Source of the DNA: Porticoccus hydrocarbonoclasticus MCTG13d
GTDB taxonomy: Bacteria; Pseudomonadota; Gammaproteobacteria; Pseudomonadales; Porticoccaceae
DNA length: 64,000 nt
Reading direction: 5' to 3'
NCBI RefSeq assembly: GCF_000744735.1
Contig: NZ_JQMM01000001.1
Coordinates: 1,364,001 to 1,428,000 of the forward strand
Made by a program: the position numbers and the translations under genes. Under the pieces are notes generated by a model. The model was not told where the DNA came from, searched no databases, and saw nothing but the letters and a program-made list of their open reading frames with translations. Shown one piece after another: positions 17,607 to 26,751 of this stretch (position 1 is the first letter of the stretch; each line of letters starts with the position of its first letter).

Positions 17607-19099
17607 TAATGTCCCCCGAGTACCTTGTCGATTTCTTCAGGCTTGTCAAACACACCAAAGCGGTCGACGATAGTGGATGTAGCGTCATTGAGGCCAATTA
17701 ACTGCACATCGGCACCATCGCGGCGAAACTTGATCACCACCTTGTCCAGTGCGGATACCGCTGAAATATCCCAGAAGTGGGCGCGGCTCAGGTCAATGAT
17801 GACCTTGTCCAGCGCTTCCCTGAAATCGAAACAGGCATTGAATTTATCGGCCGAATTGAAAAATACCTGACCCACCACCCGGTAGGTGCGAGTGCCGGTC
17901 TGGTCATCCGGTGCCGAGGTCACATACATAAAATGGCTGACTTTGTTGGCGAAAAATAGCGCTGCCAGCAATACCCCGACCAGCACACCATAGGCGAGAT
18001 TATGGGTGGCCACAACCACCACGACAGTAGCCACCATCACGATATTGGTGGAGATCGGATGTTTCTTCAGGTCGGTAATTGACTGCCAACTGAAAGTGCC
18101 GATAGACACCATAATCATCACGGCTACCAGTGCTGCCATGGGAATAAGGGACAGCCATGGGCCGAGAAATACCACCATGATAATCAGAAGCACCCCCGCA
18201 GTGAGTGTGGACAAACGGCCACGCCCGCCGGATTTTATATTGATTACCGACTGGCCAATCATTGCGCAGCCCGCCATGCCCCCCATCAGGCCCGCACCGA
18301 TATTGGCGATGCCCTGGCCCTTGCACTCGCGGTTTTTGTCGCTCGGGGTATCAGTGAGGTCGTCCACAATGGTGGCAGTCATCATCGATTCCAGCAGACC
18401 TACCACCGCCAGCGAAACAGCGTAGGGCAGGACGATCATCAGGGTGTCGAGATTGAGAGGGACATCCGGCCAGAGAAAGATCGGCAGCGTATCGGGTAGT
18501 TGGCCCATATCACCCACCGTGCGGATATCCAGACCAATCAGCAGGGCGACTCCCGTCAGCACCACAATGCAGATCAGGGGTGAGGGGATCGTCTTGCCGA
18601 TCACCGGCAGCAGCGGGAACAGGTAGATAATACCGAGACCGGCAGCGGTCATTGCATAAACGTGCCAGGTGACGTTGGTCAGCTCTGGTAATTGCGCCAT
18701 AAAAATCAAAATAGCCAGCGCATTCACGAATCCCGTCACTACCGAACGCGAGACAAAGCTCATCAGGTTGCCGAGTTTCAGGTAACCGGCTGCAATTTGC
18801 AGCACCCCGGTCAACAGCGTTGCCGCCAAAAGATATTGCAGGCCGTGTTCCTTCACCAGTGTCACCATCAGCAGCGCCATGGCCCCGGTGGCGGCTGAGA
18901 TCATACCGGGCCGACCGCCGACAATCGATATGATCACGGCGATACAGAACGAGGCGTAGAGACCCACCTTGGGATCAACCCCGGCAATAATGGAAAAGGC
19001 AATGGCTTCTGGAATCAGAGCCAGGGCAACAACAATCCCGGCCAGCAGATCAGCGCGGATGTTGCCCAGCCATTGTTGGCGGGTGGAATGAAATAACAT
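17606..19099 (-). CDS. SulP-family anion transporter with STAS domain
   Basis: A 497-residue transporter: an SLC26/SulP membrane domain with ten or more helices (about 10-390; [16 protein letters not shown]-type first helix, [25 protein letters not shown] motifs) and a C-terminal STAS domain (about 400-490, [15 protein letters not shown]). I use the ATG at 19099, preceded by AGGAA, instead of one 28 codons earlier that adds an Arg/Pro-rich stretch. Substrate could be sulfate, bicarbonate or another anion; the sequence does not decide. It heads a two-gene unit with the Usp gene and lies behind a long structured leader (19100-19384) with a near-consensus promoter at 19391-19418. Confidence 0.9.
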   Translation of the reverse strand: MLFHSTRQQWLGNIRADLLAGIVVALALIPEAIAFSIIAGVDPKVGLYASFCIAVIISIVGGRPGMISAATGAMALLMVTLVKEHGLQYLLAATLLTGVLQIAAGYLKLGNLMSFVSRSVVTGFVNALAILIFMAQLPELTNVTWHVYAMTAAGLGIIYLFPLLPVIGKTIPSPLICIVVLTGVALLIGLDIRTVGDMGQLPDTLPIFLWPDVPLNLDTLMIVLPYAVSLAVVGLLESMMTATIVDDLTDTPSDKNRECKGQGIANIGAGLMGGMAGCAMIGQSVINIKSGGRGRLSTLTAGVLLIIMVVFLGPWLSLIPMAALVAVMIMVSIGTFSWQSITDLKKHPISTNIVMVATVVVVVATHNLAYGVLVGVLLAALFFANKVSHFMYVTSAPDDQTGTRTYRVVGQVFFNSADKFNACFDFREALDKVIIDLSRAHFWDISAVSALDKVVIKFRRDGADVQLIGLNDATSTIVDRFGVFDKPEEIDKVLGGH

Positions 19100-19384
19100 A
19101 ACAATAATTCCTGGTGTTTTGTTCGGGGTAGCTCTTTTTCGGGGATAGCTTTTTCCCGAGAGAGGCAAAATGGCTCTACCCACTATCCGGGATGAAAGTT
19201 TTCAATAAACAGAGGGGCGATAGTGGTTTACCAACCGCTTGAAAAGCGGAGTGCTCGTATTTCTCTGAGTGAAGTGGGCTAATGTCGCCCCGGGTATAGC
19301 GTGTATGGATGACTGATAAGCGCGTAATGTCAGGGTGGCGTGGGTATCTGATTAAAACGCATTGGCTGGCCTGGTTCGAAGCGG
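19100..19384 (-). other. predicted structured 5' leader of the SulP-Usp unit
   Basis: The stretch between the promoter at 19391-19418 and the SulP start would be transcribed as a leader of about 285 nucleotides. It contains, in transcript order: a 6-bp stem hairpin with three-base loop (19235-19249), an 8-bp inverted repeat with a 31-base loop (19219-19226 pairing with 19180-19187), and two 16-bp tandem imperfect repeats (19122-19137 and 19138-19154, plus-strand unit TTCGGGGTAGCTCTTT). No protein-coding frame in it is convincing. It could be a riboswitch, an attenuator or a protein-binding leader; I do not recognise a known class. Confidence 0.45.
19122..19154. repeat. two tandem 16-bp imperfect repeats before the SulP ribosome-binding site
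   Basis: TTCGGGGTAGCTCTTT at 19122-19137 is followed directly by TTCGGGGATAGCTTTT at 19138-19153. The units share TTCGGGG and a following AGCT-T core with one-base offset. They sit 23 bases upstream of the transporter start codon. Confidence 0.7.
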
Positions 19385-19390
19385 GCGCGC

Positions 19391-19418
19391 ATTATAGCTT
19401 TCTGTCAGGTATTGGCAA
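19391..19418 (-). promoter_or_regulatory. strong sigma70-type promoter facing the SulP gene
   Basis: On the minus strand TTGCCA (19418-19413, five of six matches to the -35 consensus) is followed by a 16-base spacer and a perfect TATAAT (19396-19391). The next bases, GCGCGCCCG, form a GC-rich discriminator as in growth-rate-controlled and stable-RNA promoters. Transcription would begin near 19384 and run through the structured leader into SulP. This is the best promoter match I found in the window. Confidence 0.65.
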
Positions 19419-19608
19419 TGTTTGTGTTACCTGCTTGCCAGACAGAAAGACGTTAACGGGATCGCCCGGTTTCACCCGGGACCTTGTCAGACAGTACCGG
19501 AAGCAGTGGGTCTTTAGGGCCGGAGGGTATGGTAGACCCTTCTTCGCGAAAGCCAATCATTCGCCAATTCAGGAAGGCGGTTGTCCACCATAGCCCCCGG
19601 CAGGTTTG
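19419..19608. other. intergenic remainder between the SulP promoter and nhaD
   Basis: Nothing coding is supported here. A short GC stem (CCCGG with CCGGG around 19469-19482) follows the nhaD stop region on the minus strand but lacks a T-run, so it is not a convincing terminator. An open frame on the plus strand (19309-19593) has no ribosome-binding site and no recognisable domain. Confidence 0.5.
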
Positions 19609-21060
19609 TCATCCCATCACATGAAAGCTGGCGGCATTCAGCCACATGTGGGTGGCAATGCTGGCAAAGTAGCCGAGCAGAATCACCGGTGCCCATTTCA
19701 GGTGGCCCATGAACGTATAGTAGCCTCTGGCCTGACCCATTAACGCCACTCCGGCTGCCGAGCCAATCGACAGAACACTGCCCCCGACGCCCGCGGTGAG
19801 CGTGATCAGCAGCCAGTGCCCATGACTCATTTCAGGTTCCATGGTCAGTACGGCAAACATCACTGGAATGTTGTCGATGACGGAGGAAGCTAGCCCGAGA
19901 AAGATGTTTGCATAGGTTGCACCCAAATCGGTATACAGGGTTGTGGATAGCATATGCAGGTAACCCATATAGCCGAGTCCACCGACACAGACCACGACGC
20001 CATAGAAAAACAGCAGTGTGTCCCACTCTGCACGGGCGACCCGGTTGAATACGTCAAACGGAACGATGCCGCCGAGGCGATTGAGTGCCTCCTCATCGCC
20101 TTTCTGCAGGGCTATTGCTCTCTTGCGTTCCAGGGACTTGGGCAGTGTGCGGCGCAGAAAATAACCAAAAAATTGTAGATAGCCCAAGCCGGTCATCATG
20201 CCCAGTACCGGCGGCAAATGCAGCAAACTGTGGCAGGCCACGGCGGAGGCTATGGTGAGGAGGAACAAAACGATAATGCGGCGTGCACCGCGCTTCATCT
20301 CCACTGCTTCATAGGCGGTCTCGGGTTTGTGCTGTTGCACAAAAAAACTCATGATGATTGCGGGAATCAGATAGTTCACCAAGGATGGGATTAGCAGGGT
20401 AAAGAACTCATTGAATTTGACAATGCCCGCCTGCCAGACCATCAGGGTGGTAATGTCCCCAAAGGGGCTAAAAGCTCCGCCGGCGTTGGCGGCAATCACG
20501 ATATTGATGCAGCACAAATTGATGAAGCGGCCGTGACCCTCGGCGACTTTCATGACCACCGCACACATCAGCAGGGCCGTTGTGAGGTTGTCGGCAATTG
20601 GAGAAATGACAAAAGCGAGGCCGCCGGTTATCCAGAACAGTGACCTGTAACTGAAGCCTTTGCGTACCAACCAGGCACGCAGTGCATCAAAGACGCGACG
20701 CTCCTCCAGGGCATTGATATAGGTCATCGCAACCAGCAGGAACAGCATCAGTTCACTGAATTCCAGCAGGGTATGACGAAATGCACCCTCGGCCTCATCT
20801 GGCATGCCGTTGGCAACATAGCTGATACCGATCAATACCCAGATAATGCCCGCGGCAACCAACACGGGTTTCGACTTGCGCAAATGCAGTTTTTCTTCAC
20901 CCATCACCAGAATGTAAGCCAGCGTAAACACCACCAGAGCCACCAGGCCGGTTGTTGTGCTGGTTAGGTCGATAGGGCCCGCGGCCGCAAAGGCGGCGGT
21001 GGGAAGGAAGAAGAGCAACAGGCTGAATAGCAGTGATTTGACGCAAGCGGTCCGTGTCAT
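19609..21060 (-). CDS. nhaD: NhaD-type sodium:proton antiporter
   Basis: A 483-residue inner-membrane antiporter of the ion-transporter superfamily, with a cleavable-looking signal (ending TAAFAAAG) and about twelve membrane helices. Motifs typical of NhaD are visible: FVISPIADNLTTALLM in one half and ASSVIDNIPVMFAVL in the other, each with an acidic residue beside Asn in a broken helix, and NAGGAFSPFGDITTLM. It exports Na+ or Li+ at alkaline pH and is common in marine and haloalkaliphilic bacteria, including chloroplast-like lineages. Monocistronic. It diverges from prfC across 446 bases; a TGGTAAAGT extended -10 lies at about 21170-21162 on this strand, giving a leader of about 95 bases. 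Confidence 0.93.
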   Translation of the reverse strand: MTRTACVKSLLFSLLLFFLPTAAFAAAGPIDLTSTTTGLVALVVFTLAYILVMGEEKLHLRKSKPVLVAAGIIWVLIGISYVANGMPDEAEGAFRHTLLEFSELMLFLLVAMTYINALEERRVFDALRAWLVRKGFSYRSLFWITGGLAFVISPIADNLTTALLMCAVVMKVAEGHGRFINLCCINIVIAANAGGAFSPFGDITTLMVWQAGIVKFNEFFTLLIPSLVNYLIPAIIMSFFVQQHKPETAYEAVEMKRGARRIIVLFLLTIASAVACHSLLHLPPVLGMMTGLGYLQFFGYFLRRTLPKSLERKRAIALQKGDEEALNRLGGIVPFDVFNRVARAEWDTLLFFYGVVVCVGGLGYMGYLHMLSTTLYTDLGATYANIFLGLASSVIDNIPVMFAVLTMEPEMSHGHWLLITLTAGVGGSVLSIGSAAGVALMGQARGYYTFMGHLKWAPVILLGYFASIATHMWLNAASFHVMG

Positions 21061-21506
21061 GTTCAGGAGTACCTCGGCATGTGTGGCAGTAATGGTTGGG
21101 GTCGTGAGGAGCTCTTCCAGGGTACGCCGCTGGCGCGTGCGATCCGGCGGGAAGGTGGGCGACTTTACCAGAAATGATCGATTGATTCATCGTCCGAAGC
21201 GGCGTTTTTTTTGCCAGCGGACCGACATCCGGCTTATTGACTGTGGTTGTTTAACAAACTTTTGATGCAGATCAGCCTGGTGCTGGATCTACTGGTAAAA
21301 AGTTGATGTCTTTTGTTGGTGTTTTGAGTTGTTCCGTGAATAGCAGGGTGCGAAGTGTTGATGTTGTTGTCTGAAAACCCTGTTATTCCGCTGCTCAATT
21401 TATCATCCCATTCGTTTATAGCGGAGGGGCATTCAGATACAATAGGGGGCTTTTTATTGTTTAGAAAACCTTTTAATTAACCGGTCACAGGCAGGAATCA
21501 AGCAGT
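21061..21506. other. divergent nhaD-prfC intergenic region
   Basis: The 446 bases between the nhaD and prfC start codons hold no convincing gene. On the prfC side a promoter is readable (21415-21443). On the nhaD side an extended -10 (TGGTAAAGT) lies near 21166 without a good -35. An imperfect hairpin GATCAGC-CTGGT-GCTGGATC at about 21272-21291, with a one-base bulge, lies in between. I do not recognise a cation-sensing RNA here, but the nhaD leader has not been tested against such models. Confidence 0.4.
21415..21443 (+). promoter_or_regulatory. predicted prfC promoter
   Basis: TTTATA (21415-21420, four of six matches to -35), a 17-base spacer and TACAAT (21438-21443, five of six matches to -10) lie about 60 bases before the prfC start codon. 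Confidence 0.5.
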
Positions 21507-23093
21507 ATGGGTGATAGCAGTTTATCCAATGAAATCAATAAGAGGCGCACGTTTGCTATCATATCGCACCCTGATGCCGGCAAAACTACTATCACCGAGA
21601 AGCTGCTTTTATTCGGCAACCTGATTCAGGTGGCGGGTACCGTGAAAGGTAAAAAAGGCGATCGCCAGGCGACTTCCGACTGGATGCAGATGGAGAAGGA
21701 GCGGGGGATTTCTGTCACTTCATCGGTGATGCAGTTTCCCTATCGGGATGCCATGGTCAATCTGCTGGATACCCCCGGCCACGAAGACTTCTCCGAGGAT
21801 ACCTATCGCACGCTCACGGCGGTGGATTCGGCACTGATGGTGATTGACGGGGCCAAGGGTGTTGAAGCCCGCACCATCAAATTGATGGATGTCTGCCGAC
21901 TGCGGGACACGCCCATCATTTCTTTTGTCAACAAAATGGACCGCGACATTCGCGACCCTGTCGATTTGCTGGATGAAATTGAAGCGGTCTTGAAAATTAC
22001 CGGCGCACCGATTAACTGGCCCATTGGTATGGGACCGGATTTCAAGGGGGTGTATAACCTCTATACCGACACGATCCACGTGTTTAGACCGGGGCAGGGG
22101 CATACCATTCCGGAGGACATTCAGATTGTCGGAATTGATTCCGATGAAGCCACAGAATTGTTGGGTTATTACGTGGATGATATCCGCGAGCAAATCGAGT
22201 TGGTGCGCGGTGCGACTCATCAGTTCGATCTCGATATGTTTCTCGCCGGGCAAATGACGCCGGTGTTCTTCGGTACCGCCCTGTCCAACTTCGGTGTCCG
22301 GGAAATGCTGGACCATTTCGTGCAGTGGGCGCCACCGCCGCAACCCCGCGGTGCGGTGGAGCGGGTGGTGGAACCCGATGAGCAGCAGTTCTCTGGCTTC
22401 GTGTTCAAAATTCAGGCGAACATGGACCCGAGGCACCGGGATCGCATCGCTTTCATGCGGCTCTGTTCCGGTAAATATACCCAGGGCATGAAGATGCGCC
22501 ACGTGCGGCTGGGCAAGGAAGTCCGCATTGCCGACGCGGTGGGCTTCAAGGCTGGCGAGCGAATTGCCGTGGAGGAGGCGGTGGCCGGGGATATTATCGG
22601 TCTGCACAATCACGGCACCATCCAGATCGGTGATACTTTCACCGCGGGCGAAGATCTTAAATTTACCGGCATCCCCCATTTTGCACCGGAACTGTTCCGG
22701 CGTATCCGCCTGCGCGATCCGATGAAGATGAAGCAGCTTCAGAAAGGCCTGCAACAGTTGTCGGAAGAGGGCAGCACCCAGGTATTCTTCCCGATCCAGA
22801 GTAACGATATCGTGGTTGGCGCGGTGGGCCAGTTACAGTTCGATGTGGTGACCTACCGTCTCAAGGACGAATACGGGGTGGAAGCGGTCTATGAACCGGT
22901 CAATGTATATACGGCGCGCTGGATTGAATCCGACGACAAGAAAAAAATTGACGAGCTGAAGCGCAAGGTGCCGGAGGGCATTGCAGTGGATGGTGGAGGC
23001 CATCTCACCTATCTGGCTTCCACCCGGGTCAATCTTTCACTGACCGTCGAGCGCTATCCCGAGATTGACTTCAGGGCAACCCGGGAGCTCTGA
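21507..23093 (+). CDS. prfC: peptide chain release factor 3 (RF3)
   Basis: A 528-residue translational GTPase, the usual length for RF3. The G domain shows G1 HPDAGKTT (21-28), G3 DTPGHED (88-94) and G4 NKMD (142-145), followed by domain 2 and the RF3 C-terminal domain. RF3 recycles RF1 and RF2 from ribosomes after peptide release and takes part in post-transfer quality control. The gene is alone, with the start ATG preceded by AGGAATCAAGC. No terminator with a clear T-tract follows. Confidence 0.97.
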   Translation: MGDSSLSNEINKRRTFAIISHPDAGKTTITEKLLLFGNLIQVAGTVKGKKGDRQATSDWMQMEKERGISVTSSVMQFPYRDAMVNLLDTPGHEDFSEDTYRTLTAVDSALMVIDGAKGVEARTIKLMDVCRLRDTPIISFVNKMDRDIRDPVDLLDEIEAVLKITGAPINWPIGMGPDFKGVYNLYTDTIHVFRPGQGHTIPEDIQIVGIDSDEATELLGYYVDDIREQIELVRGATHQFDLDMFLAGQMTPVFFGTALSNFGVREMLDHFVQWAPPPQPRGAVERVVEPDEQQFSGFVFKIQANMDPRHRDRIAFMRLCSGKYTQGMKMRHVRLGKEVRIADAVGFKAGERIAVEEAVAGDIIGLHNHGTIQIGDTFTAGEDLKFTGIPHFAPELFRRIRLRDPMKMKQLQKGLQQLSEEGSTQVFFPIQSNDIVVGAVGQLQFDVVTYRLKDEYGVEAVYEPVNVYTARWIESDDKKKIDELKRKVPEGIAVDGGGHLTYLASTRVNLSLTVERYPEIDFRATREL

Positions 23094-23213
23094 CAGAGAG
23101 GCGTGATTTGGCGTCTTCGAGTGCCCGGGCGTCATTTTTGATCAACCCTTAGTCATTGCCCGCCATCACCGGTTGTAATAGTCTGAGTGCCATCGAACGG
23201 ATGGGGAAATGCC

Positions 23214-23708
23214 ATGGATAACCGCCGCAAAACGGTCGTCATCAATAGCCGGTTTCAGTACCAGTATGCGCTGCTCGCAGCCGCAGTTGCCGTCCTGTTG
23301 GTCAACCTGACCATTATCGCCCATGCCCTGCTTGCCGGCCCCCCGGGCCTGCTGCTCGGGGGTTGGAATATTCTGTTGGTGGCGGCGCTGGAAGTGCTGC
23401 TGATCGGCGGTGTCTGGTGGGGCAGTCTGGTGTCGAGTAATCGTATTGCCGGCCCCGTCTTTGTCCTGGTTCGGCAGGCAGAAGCACTGGCAAGCGGCGA
23501 TTTTACTGCCAGAATTCGTTTGCGTAAGCGGGATGTTTTTCAGCCCGAGGCAGAAGCAATCAACCGGAGCTTTGATATCCTGCAATTGCGCCTGCAAAGA
23601 CTGAAACACCTGGTCGGTGAGTTGGAAAAACTGCCTGCCGGTGAGTCGGTTGGCCCGGAAAAAATTGCCCAGCTAAAAGCTGAACTCGATCAATTCAAGA
23701 CAACCTGA
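23214..23708 (+). CDS. small two-TM protein with a cytoplasmic HAMP domain
   Basis: A 164-residue protein: two hydrophobic helices (about 18-40 and 47-68), then a HAMP-like segment (NRIAGPVFVLVRQAEALASGDFTARIRL) and a C-terminal coiled coil (about 115-160). No output domain (kinase, methyl-accepting or cyclase) follows, so it is a truncated chemoreceptor-like protein by design or a free signal adaptor. I use the ATG at 23214, with GGGGA seven bases upstream; a frame starting nine codons earlier lacks a ribosome-binding site. It precedes TauE, an unknown small protein and an AI-2E-family permease on the same strand. Function unknown. Confidence 0.7.
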   Translation: MDNRRKTVVINSRFQYQYALLAAAVAVLLVNLTIIAHALLAGPPGLLLGGWNILLVAALEVLLIGGVWWGSLVSSNRIAGPVFVLVRQAEALASGDFTARIRLRKRDVFQPEAEAINRSFDILQLRLQRLKHLVGELEKLPAGESVGPEKIAQLKAELDQFKTT

Positions 23709-23750
23709 TGCCATTATCCGCACGAATGCCAGTATCAATAACCCGAGGGC

Positions 23751-24533
23751 TTGCCGATTCCGATCCGGCAGGTAACTACCGCGTTGCCTGACCCGTCTGT
23801 TTTTCTATTGCTGACTGCCATCGCCTTTGCGGCCGGTTTTATTTCCTCCATGGCCGGTGCGGGTGGCATGCTGACTTTGCCGGCCCTGCTCTGGGCAGGG
23901 CTGCCGCCCATTGCTGCCCTGGCAACCAACAAGGTTCAGAGTACGCTGGGTACACTCTCCTCGGCCTGGAATTTTTTTCGCAAGGGGCATCTGGAACTGA
24001 AACCACTGTTGCCATCCTTTGTGACAGCGCTGCTGGGTGCCTGCCTGGGAACCTGGACAGCACTCAGTGTGGGCAACGAATTGCTGGCACTGTTACTGCC
24101 GGTATTGTTGATTGCCATTGGCCTGTATTTCCTGCTGGCACCGAAAATGACCGACGAAAACCGTCAGTCTCGCCTGTCCCCGGCACAGTTTGCCTGTACT
24201 GCTGCACCCTTAATGGGGTTCTATGGTGGTTTTTTTGGACCGGGGATGGGGTCAGTTTTCCCGTTTCTACTGGTTTGGCTGCTGGGTTATGGTTTGCGTA
24301 AAGCGACGGCTCAGACCAAGGCCATGGTCCTTTCGGTGAACGGTGTGTCGGCCGCGATCTTTATAGTCGGTGGCCATGTGGTCTGGTCCCTGGCGATTGC
24401 CATGTCCCTGGCACAGGTGGTTGGCGCGCGGCTGGGTTCCAATCTGGTGATCAGCCGGGGGGCAGCCCTGGTTCAGCCGGTGATTATCACGGTAACTCTG
24501 CTGGTGGCGTTCAAGCTGTTGGTGCTACCGTGA
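23751..24533 (+). CDS. TauE/SafE (TSUP) family membrane transporter
   Basis: A 260-residue inner-membrane protein with about eight helices and the two TSUP repeats: GFISSMAGAGGMLTLPALL in the first half and GFYGGFFGPGMGSVFPFLL in the second. Family members export sulfite, sulfoacetate or other organosulfur and C2 compounds; substrate unknown here. It begins at TTG 23751 after CCCGAGGGC; no ATG is available before the first helix. The stop overlaps the GTG start of the next gene (GTGA). Confidence 0.88.
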   Translation: MPIPIRQVTTALPDPSVFLLLTAIAFAAGFISSMAGAGGMLTLPALLWAGLPPIAALATNKVQSTLGTLSSAWNFFRKGHLELKPLLPSFVTALLGACLGTWTALSVGNELLALLLPVLLIAIGLYFLLAPKMTDENRQSRLSPAQFACTAAPLMGFYGGFFGPGMGSVFPFLLVWLLGYGLRKATAQTKAMVLSVNGVSAAIFIVGGHVVWSLAIAMSLAQVVGARLGSNLVISRGAALVQPVIITVTLLVAFKLLVLP

Positions 24534-24859
24534 GCCTGTTACTAACAACATTGCTGACGTTTGCCGTAGTGCTGGTAGCCCTGTTGGTTTTTGTGCGCTT
24601 TGGTACACCTTATTATCTCCTGAAAAAGGAAAATCTGGAAACCCTGCTCACTCTGATGGTGGAGGGGCGAGCCACCGATTCCGATTGGCAGGTATTTCTG
24701 GGCGTACCGATCCGACATAATGAGCGTCTCGAAATGATTCGTCAGCAATGTGTCGACATTGATCAGCGCGAGTATGTCGGCGGCACGGGATTTTTGTTGA
24801 CCAGACAGGGTATTGACGAAGTGAAGCAGTTGCTTGATGAACTCAAGGGAGAGCAATGA
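24530..24859 (+). CDS. uncharacterised small membrane-anchored protein
   Basis: A 109-residue protein with one N-terminal membrane helix (about 3-24) and a soluble, mixed-charge remainder (VFLGVPIRHNERLEMIRQQC, then a C-terminal helix EVKQLLDELKGEQ). It is not a family I recognise. GTG start overlaps the TauE stop, and its own stop overlaps the start of the AI-2E-family gene (ATGA), so all three are translationally coupled. It may assist one of the neighbouring permeases (inference). Confidence 0.7.
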   Translation: MSLLLTTLLTFAVVLVALLVFVRFGTPYYLLKKENLETLLTLMVEGRATDSDWQVFLGVPIRHNERLEMIRQQCVDIDQREYVGGTGFLLTRQGIDEVKQLLDELKGEQ

Positions 24860-25965
24860 TGAGTGGAGAATTATCACCCATGGCCAAGGGACTACTGATC
24901 GCTGCTGCCTTCGTGGTGGTCGTTGCCGGTCTCAAGGCAGCGGAAACCGTGTTGGTGCCGTTTCTGTTGTCGGTATTCATTGCACTGATTTTTTCGCCGC
25001 TGCTGGCCTGGCTCAAAGCGTGCCGGGTGCCCAATGTGGTGGCTATCTGCCTGATCATTGCCCTGGTGGTATTGATTGGCTGGCTGATTGGTATTCTGGT
25101 GGGTTCGTCCATCAGTGATTTCCGCAAAAATCTGCCAGCCTACCAGGCGGGACTGCAACAGCTGAGCGGTGGCGTTCTGACCTGGCTGGGGGAGCACGGG
25201 GTCAAGCTGGACATGGAACAGATGCGCAACAGCTTCGATCCCGGCAAGATCATGCAGTTGGCTGGCAACACCCTGAGTTCGCTCGGCAATGCCATGACCA
25301 ATGCCTTTCTGATTCTGCTGACAGTGATTTTTATCCTCGCGGAACAGGTGGGCTTCAGTGAAAAACTGCAGCTGGCCAGAAAGGACAACGGTGCCAGTCG
25401 TGACACCATGCAAAAGTTTACCGACAGCGTTAACAGCTATCTGGGTATCAAGTCGCTGTTGAGCCTGCTCACAGGGATACTGGTTATGATCTGGTTGTGG
25501 ATTCTCGGTCTGGATTACCCGGTGATGTGGGGATTGTTGGCATTTTTGCTCAACTTTGTGCCGAATATCGGCTCCATTATCGCGGCGGTACCACCGGTGC
25601 TGCTGGCACTGGTTCAACTGAATCCGCTGTTTGCGGGACTCACTGCCCTCGGCTTTCTCGTGGTGAATGTACTGGTGGGCAATTTTCTCGAGCCGAGAAT
25701 CATGGGCCGGGGGCTTAATCTGTCGCCCCTGGTGGTATTTCTTTCATTGGTCTTCTGGGGCTGGGTACTCGGCCCGGTGGGTATGTTGCTGTCCATTCCG
25801 CTGACCATCATGGTCAAGATTGCCCTGGAAAATGACCCCGATACCTACTGGATGGGCGTGATGCTCGGTTCCGGTGAGGGTGCCCCGGTATTGACGAAAG
25901 CGGAAGCGCAGCTATCGAAGGAAACAGATAACAAGGTGACGGATACGGAAGATAAGCAGGACTGA
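24856..25965 (+). CDS. AI-2E family transporter (PerM/YdiK type)
   Basis: A 369-residue inner-membrane protein with the family layout: two or three N-terminal helices, a periplasmic/amphipathic region (SDFRKNLPAYQAGLQQL, about 80-140), then about five C-terminal helices with the motif LLNFVPNIGSIIAAVPPVLLAL and the GNFLEPRIMGRGLNLSPL signature. Some members export autoinducer-2, others act as Na+/H+ or unknown transporters; function here is not decided. Two adjacent ATG codons (24856 and 24859) are available. A charged tail of about 30 residues ends the protein. Confidence 0.9.
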   Translation: MMSGELSPMAKGLLIAAAFVVVVAGLKAAETVLVPFLLSVFIALIFSPLLAWLKACRVPNVVAICLIIALVVLIGWLIGILVGSSISDFRKNLPAYQAGLQQLSGGVLTWLGEHGVKLDMEQMRNSFDPGKIMQLAGNTLSSLGNAMTNAFLILLTVIFILAEQVGFSEKLQLARKDNGASRDTMQKFTDSVNSYLGIKSLLSLLTGILVMIWLWILGLDYPVMWGLLAFLLNFVPNIGSIIAAVPPVLLALVQLNPLFAGLTALGFLVVNVLVGNFLEPRIMGRGLNLSPLVVFLSLVFWGWVLGPVGMLLSIPLTIMVKIALENDPDTYWMGVMLGSGEGAPVLTKAEAQLSKETDNKVTDTEDKQD

Positions 25966-26014
25966 GTATCCCGTTCCGGAAAAACGTTTCTTGCAATAAG
26001 GGGAGAGAGCGACG

Positions 26015-26677
26015 ATGTCCAATCAAACCATCAGTCTCACAGACGCACTTCATCAATACCTGCTGGATGCCTCCCTGCGGGAGTCAGATGTGCTGAAGGC
26101 ACTGCGCGAGGAAACGGCGACACTTTCAACCGCCAACATGCAGATTGCGCCGGAACAGGGACAGTTCATGGCGCTGCTGGTGCATCTCTGCGGTGCCCGA
26201 AACATCATTGAAGTGGGGGTCTACACCGGTTACAGCTCCCTGGCAATGGCGTTGGCTTTGCCCGAGAATGGCCGTTTGCTGGCCTGTGATGTCAGTGAAG
26301 AATATACCAATATTGCCCAGCGTTACTGGAGCGAGGCCGGTGTGAGCAGCAAAATAGACCTGCATCTGGCCCCGGCAATCGAGACCCTGCAAACCCTGCG
26401 CAAGGACGGTGCCGCCGGGCGTTTTGACATGGCGTTTATCGATGCCGATAAAGCGGGTTATGACGCCTATTACGAACACTGCCTGGCGCTGCTGCGCCAG
26501 GGCGGCCTGATTGCCGTGGACAATGTGCTGTGGGGCGGCTCGGTGATCGATCCCGACAAACAGGATGAGGATACTCTGGCCATTCGCGCCTTTAACCAGA
26601 AACTGCTCACCGATCAGCGGGTGGACATCAGCCTGGTACCGATTGGCGACGGACTGACATTGGCGAGAAAAAGATAA
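26015..26677 (+). CDS. SAM-dependent O-methyltransferase (caffeoyl-CoA OMT-like)
   Basis: A 220-residue class I methyltransferase. The SAM-binding loop is IIEVGVYTGYSS (64-75), the acidic residue of motif II is in LLACDVSE (89-96), and the metal/catalytic segment is FIDADKAGY (141-149) with DNVLW (169-173). These match the cation-dependent O-methyltransferase family, which acts on catechol-like substrates. Strong ribosome-binding site GGGGAGAGAG before the ATG. Followed 74 bases later by purT; no functional link is evident. Confidence 0.92.
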   Translation: MSNQTISLTDALHQYLLDASLRESDVLKALREETATLSTANMQIAPEQGQFMALLVHLCGARNIIEVGVYTGYSSLAMALALPENGRLLACDVSEEYTNIAQRYWSEAGVSSKIDLHLAPAIETLQTLRKDGAAGRFDMAFIDADKAGYDAYYEHCLALLRQGGLIAVDNVLWGGSVIDPDKQDEDTLAIRAFNQKLLTDQRVDISLVPIGDGLTLARKR

Positions 26678-26751
26678 CGTCCGGCGGATTTGATTGTGCA
26701 GCTTCTCGATCTGTCTCAGAGGATCGGCAGGCTCGCCGACAGGAGTGAAGC

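Noticed and set aside
19365-19385. GGTTCGAA tRNA T-loop-like sequence
   Set aside because: No acceptor stem, anticodon arm or CCA could be assembled around it.
19309-19593. 94-codon plus-strand frame between SulP and nhaD
   Set aside because: No ribosome-binding site, no family resemblance, and it runs through the promoter and leader of SulP on the opposite strand.
21720-22754. 344-codon frame antisense to prfC
   Set aside because: prfC is unambiguous on the plus strand and the antisense product has no domain.
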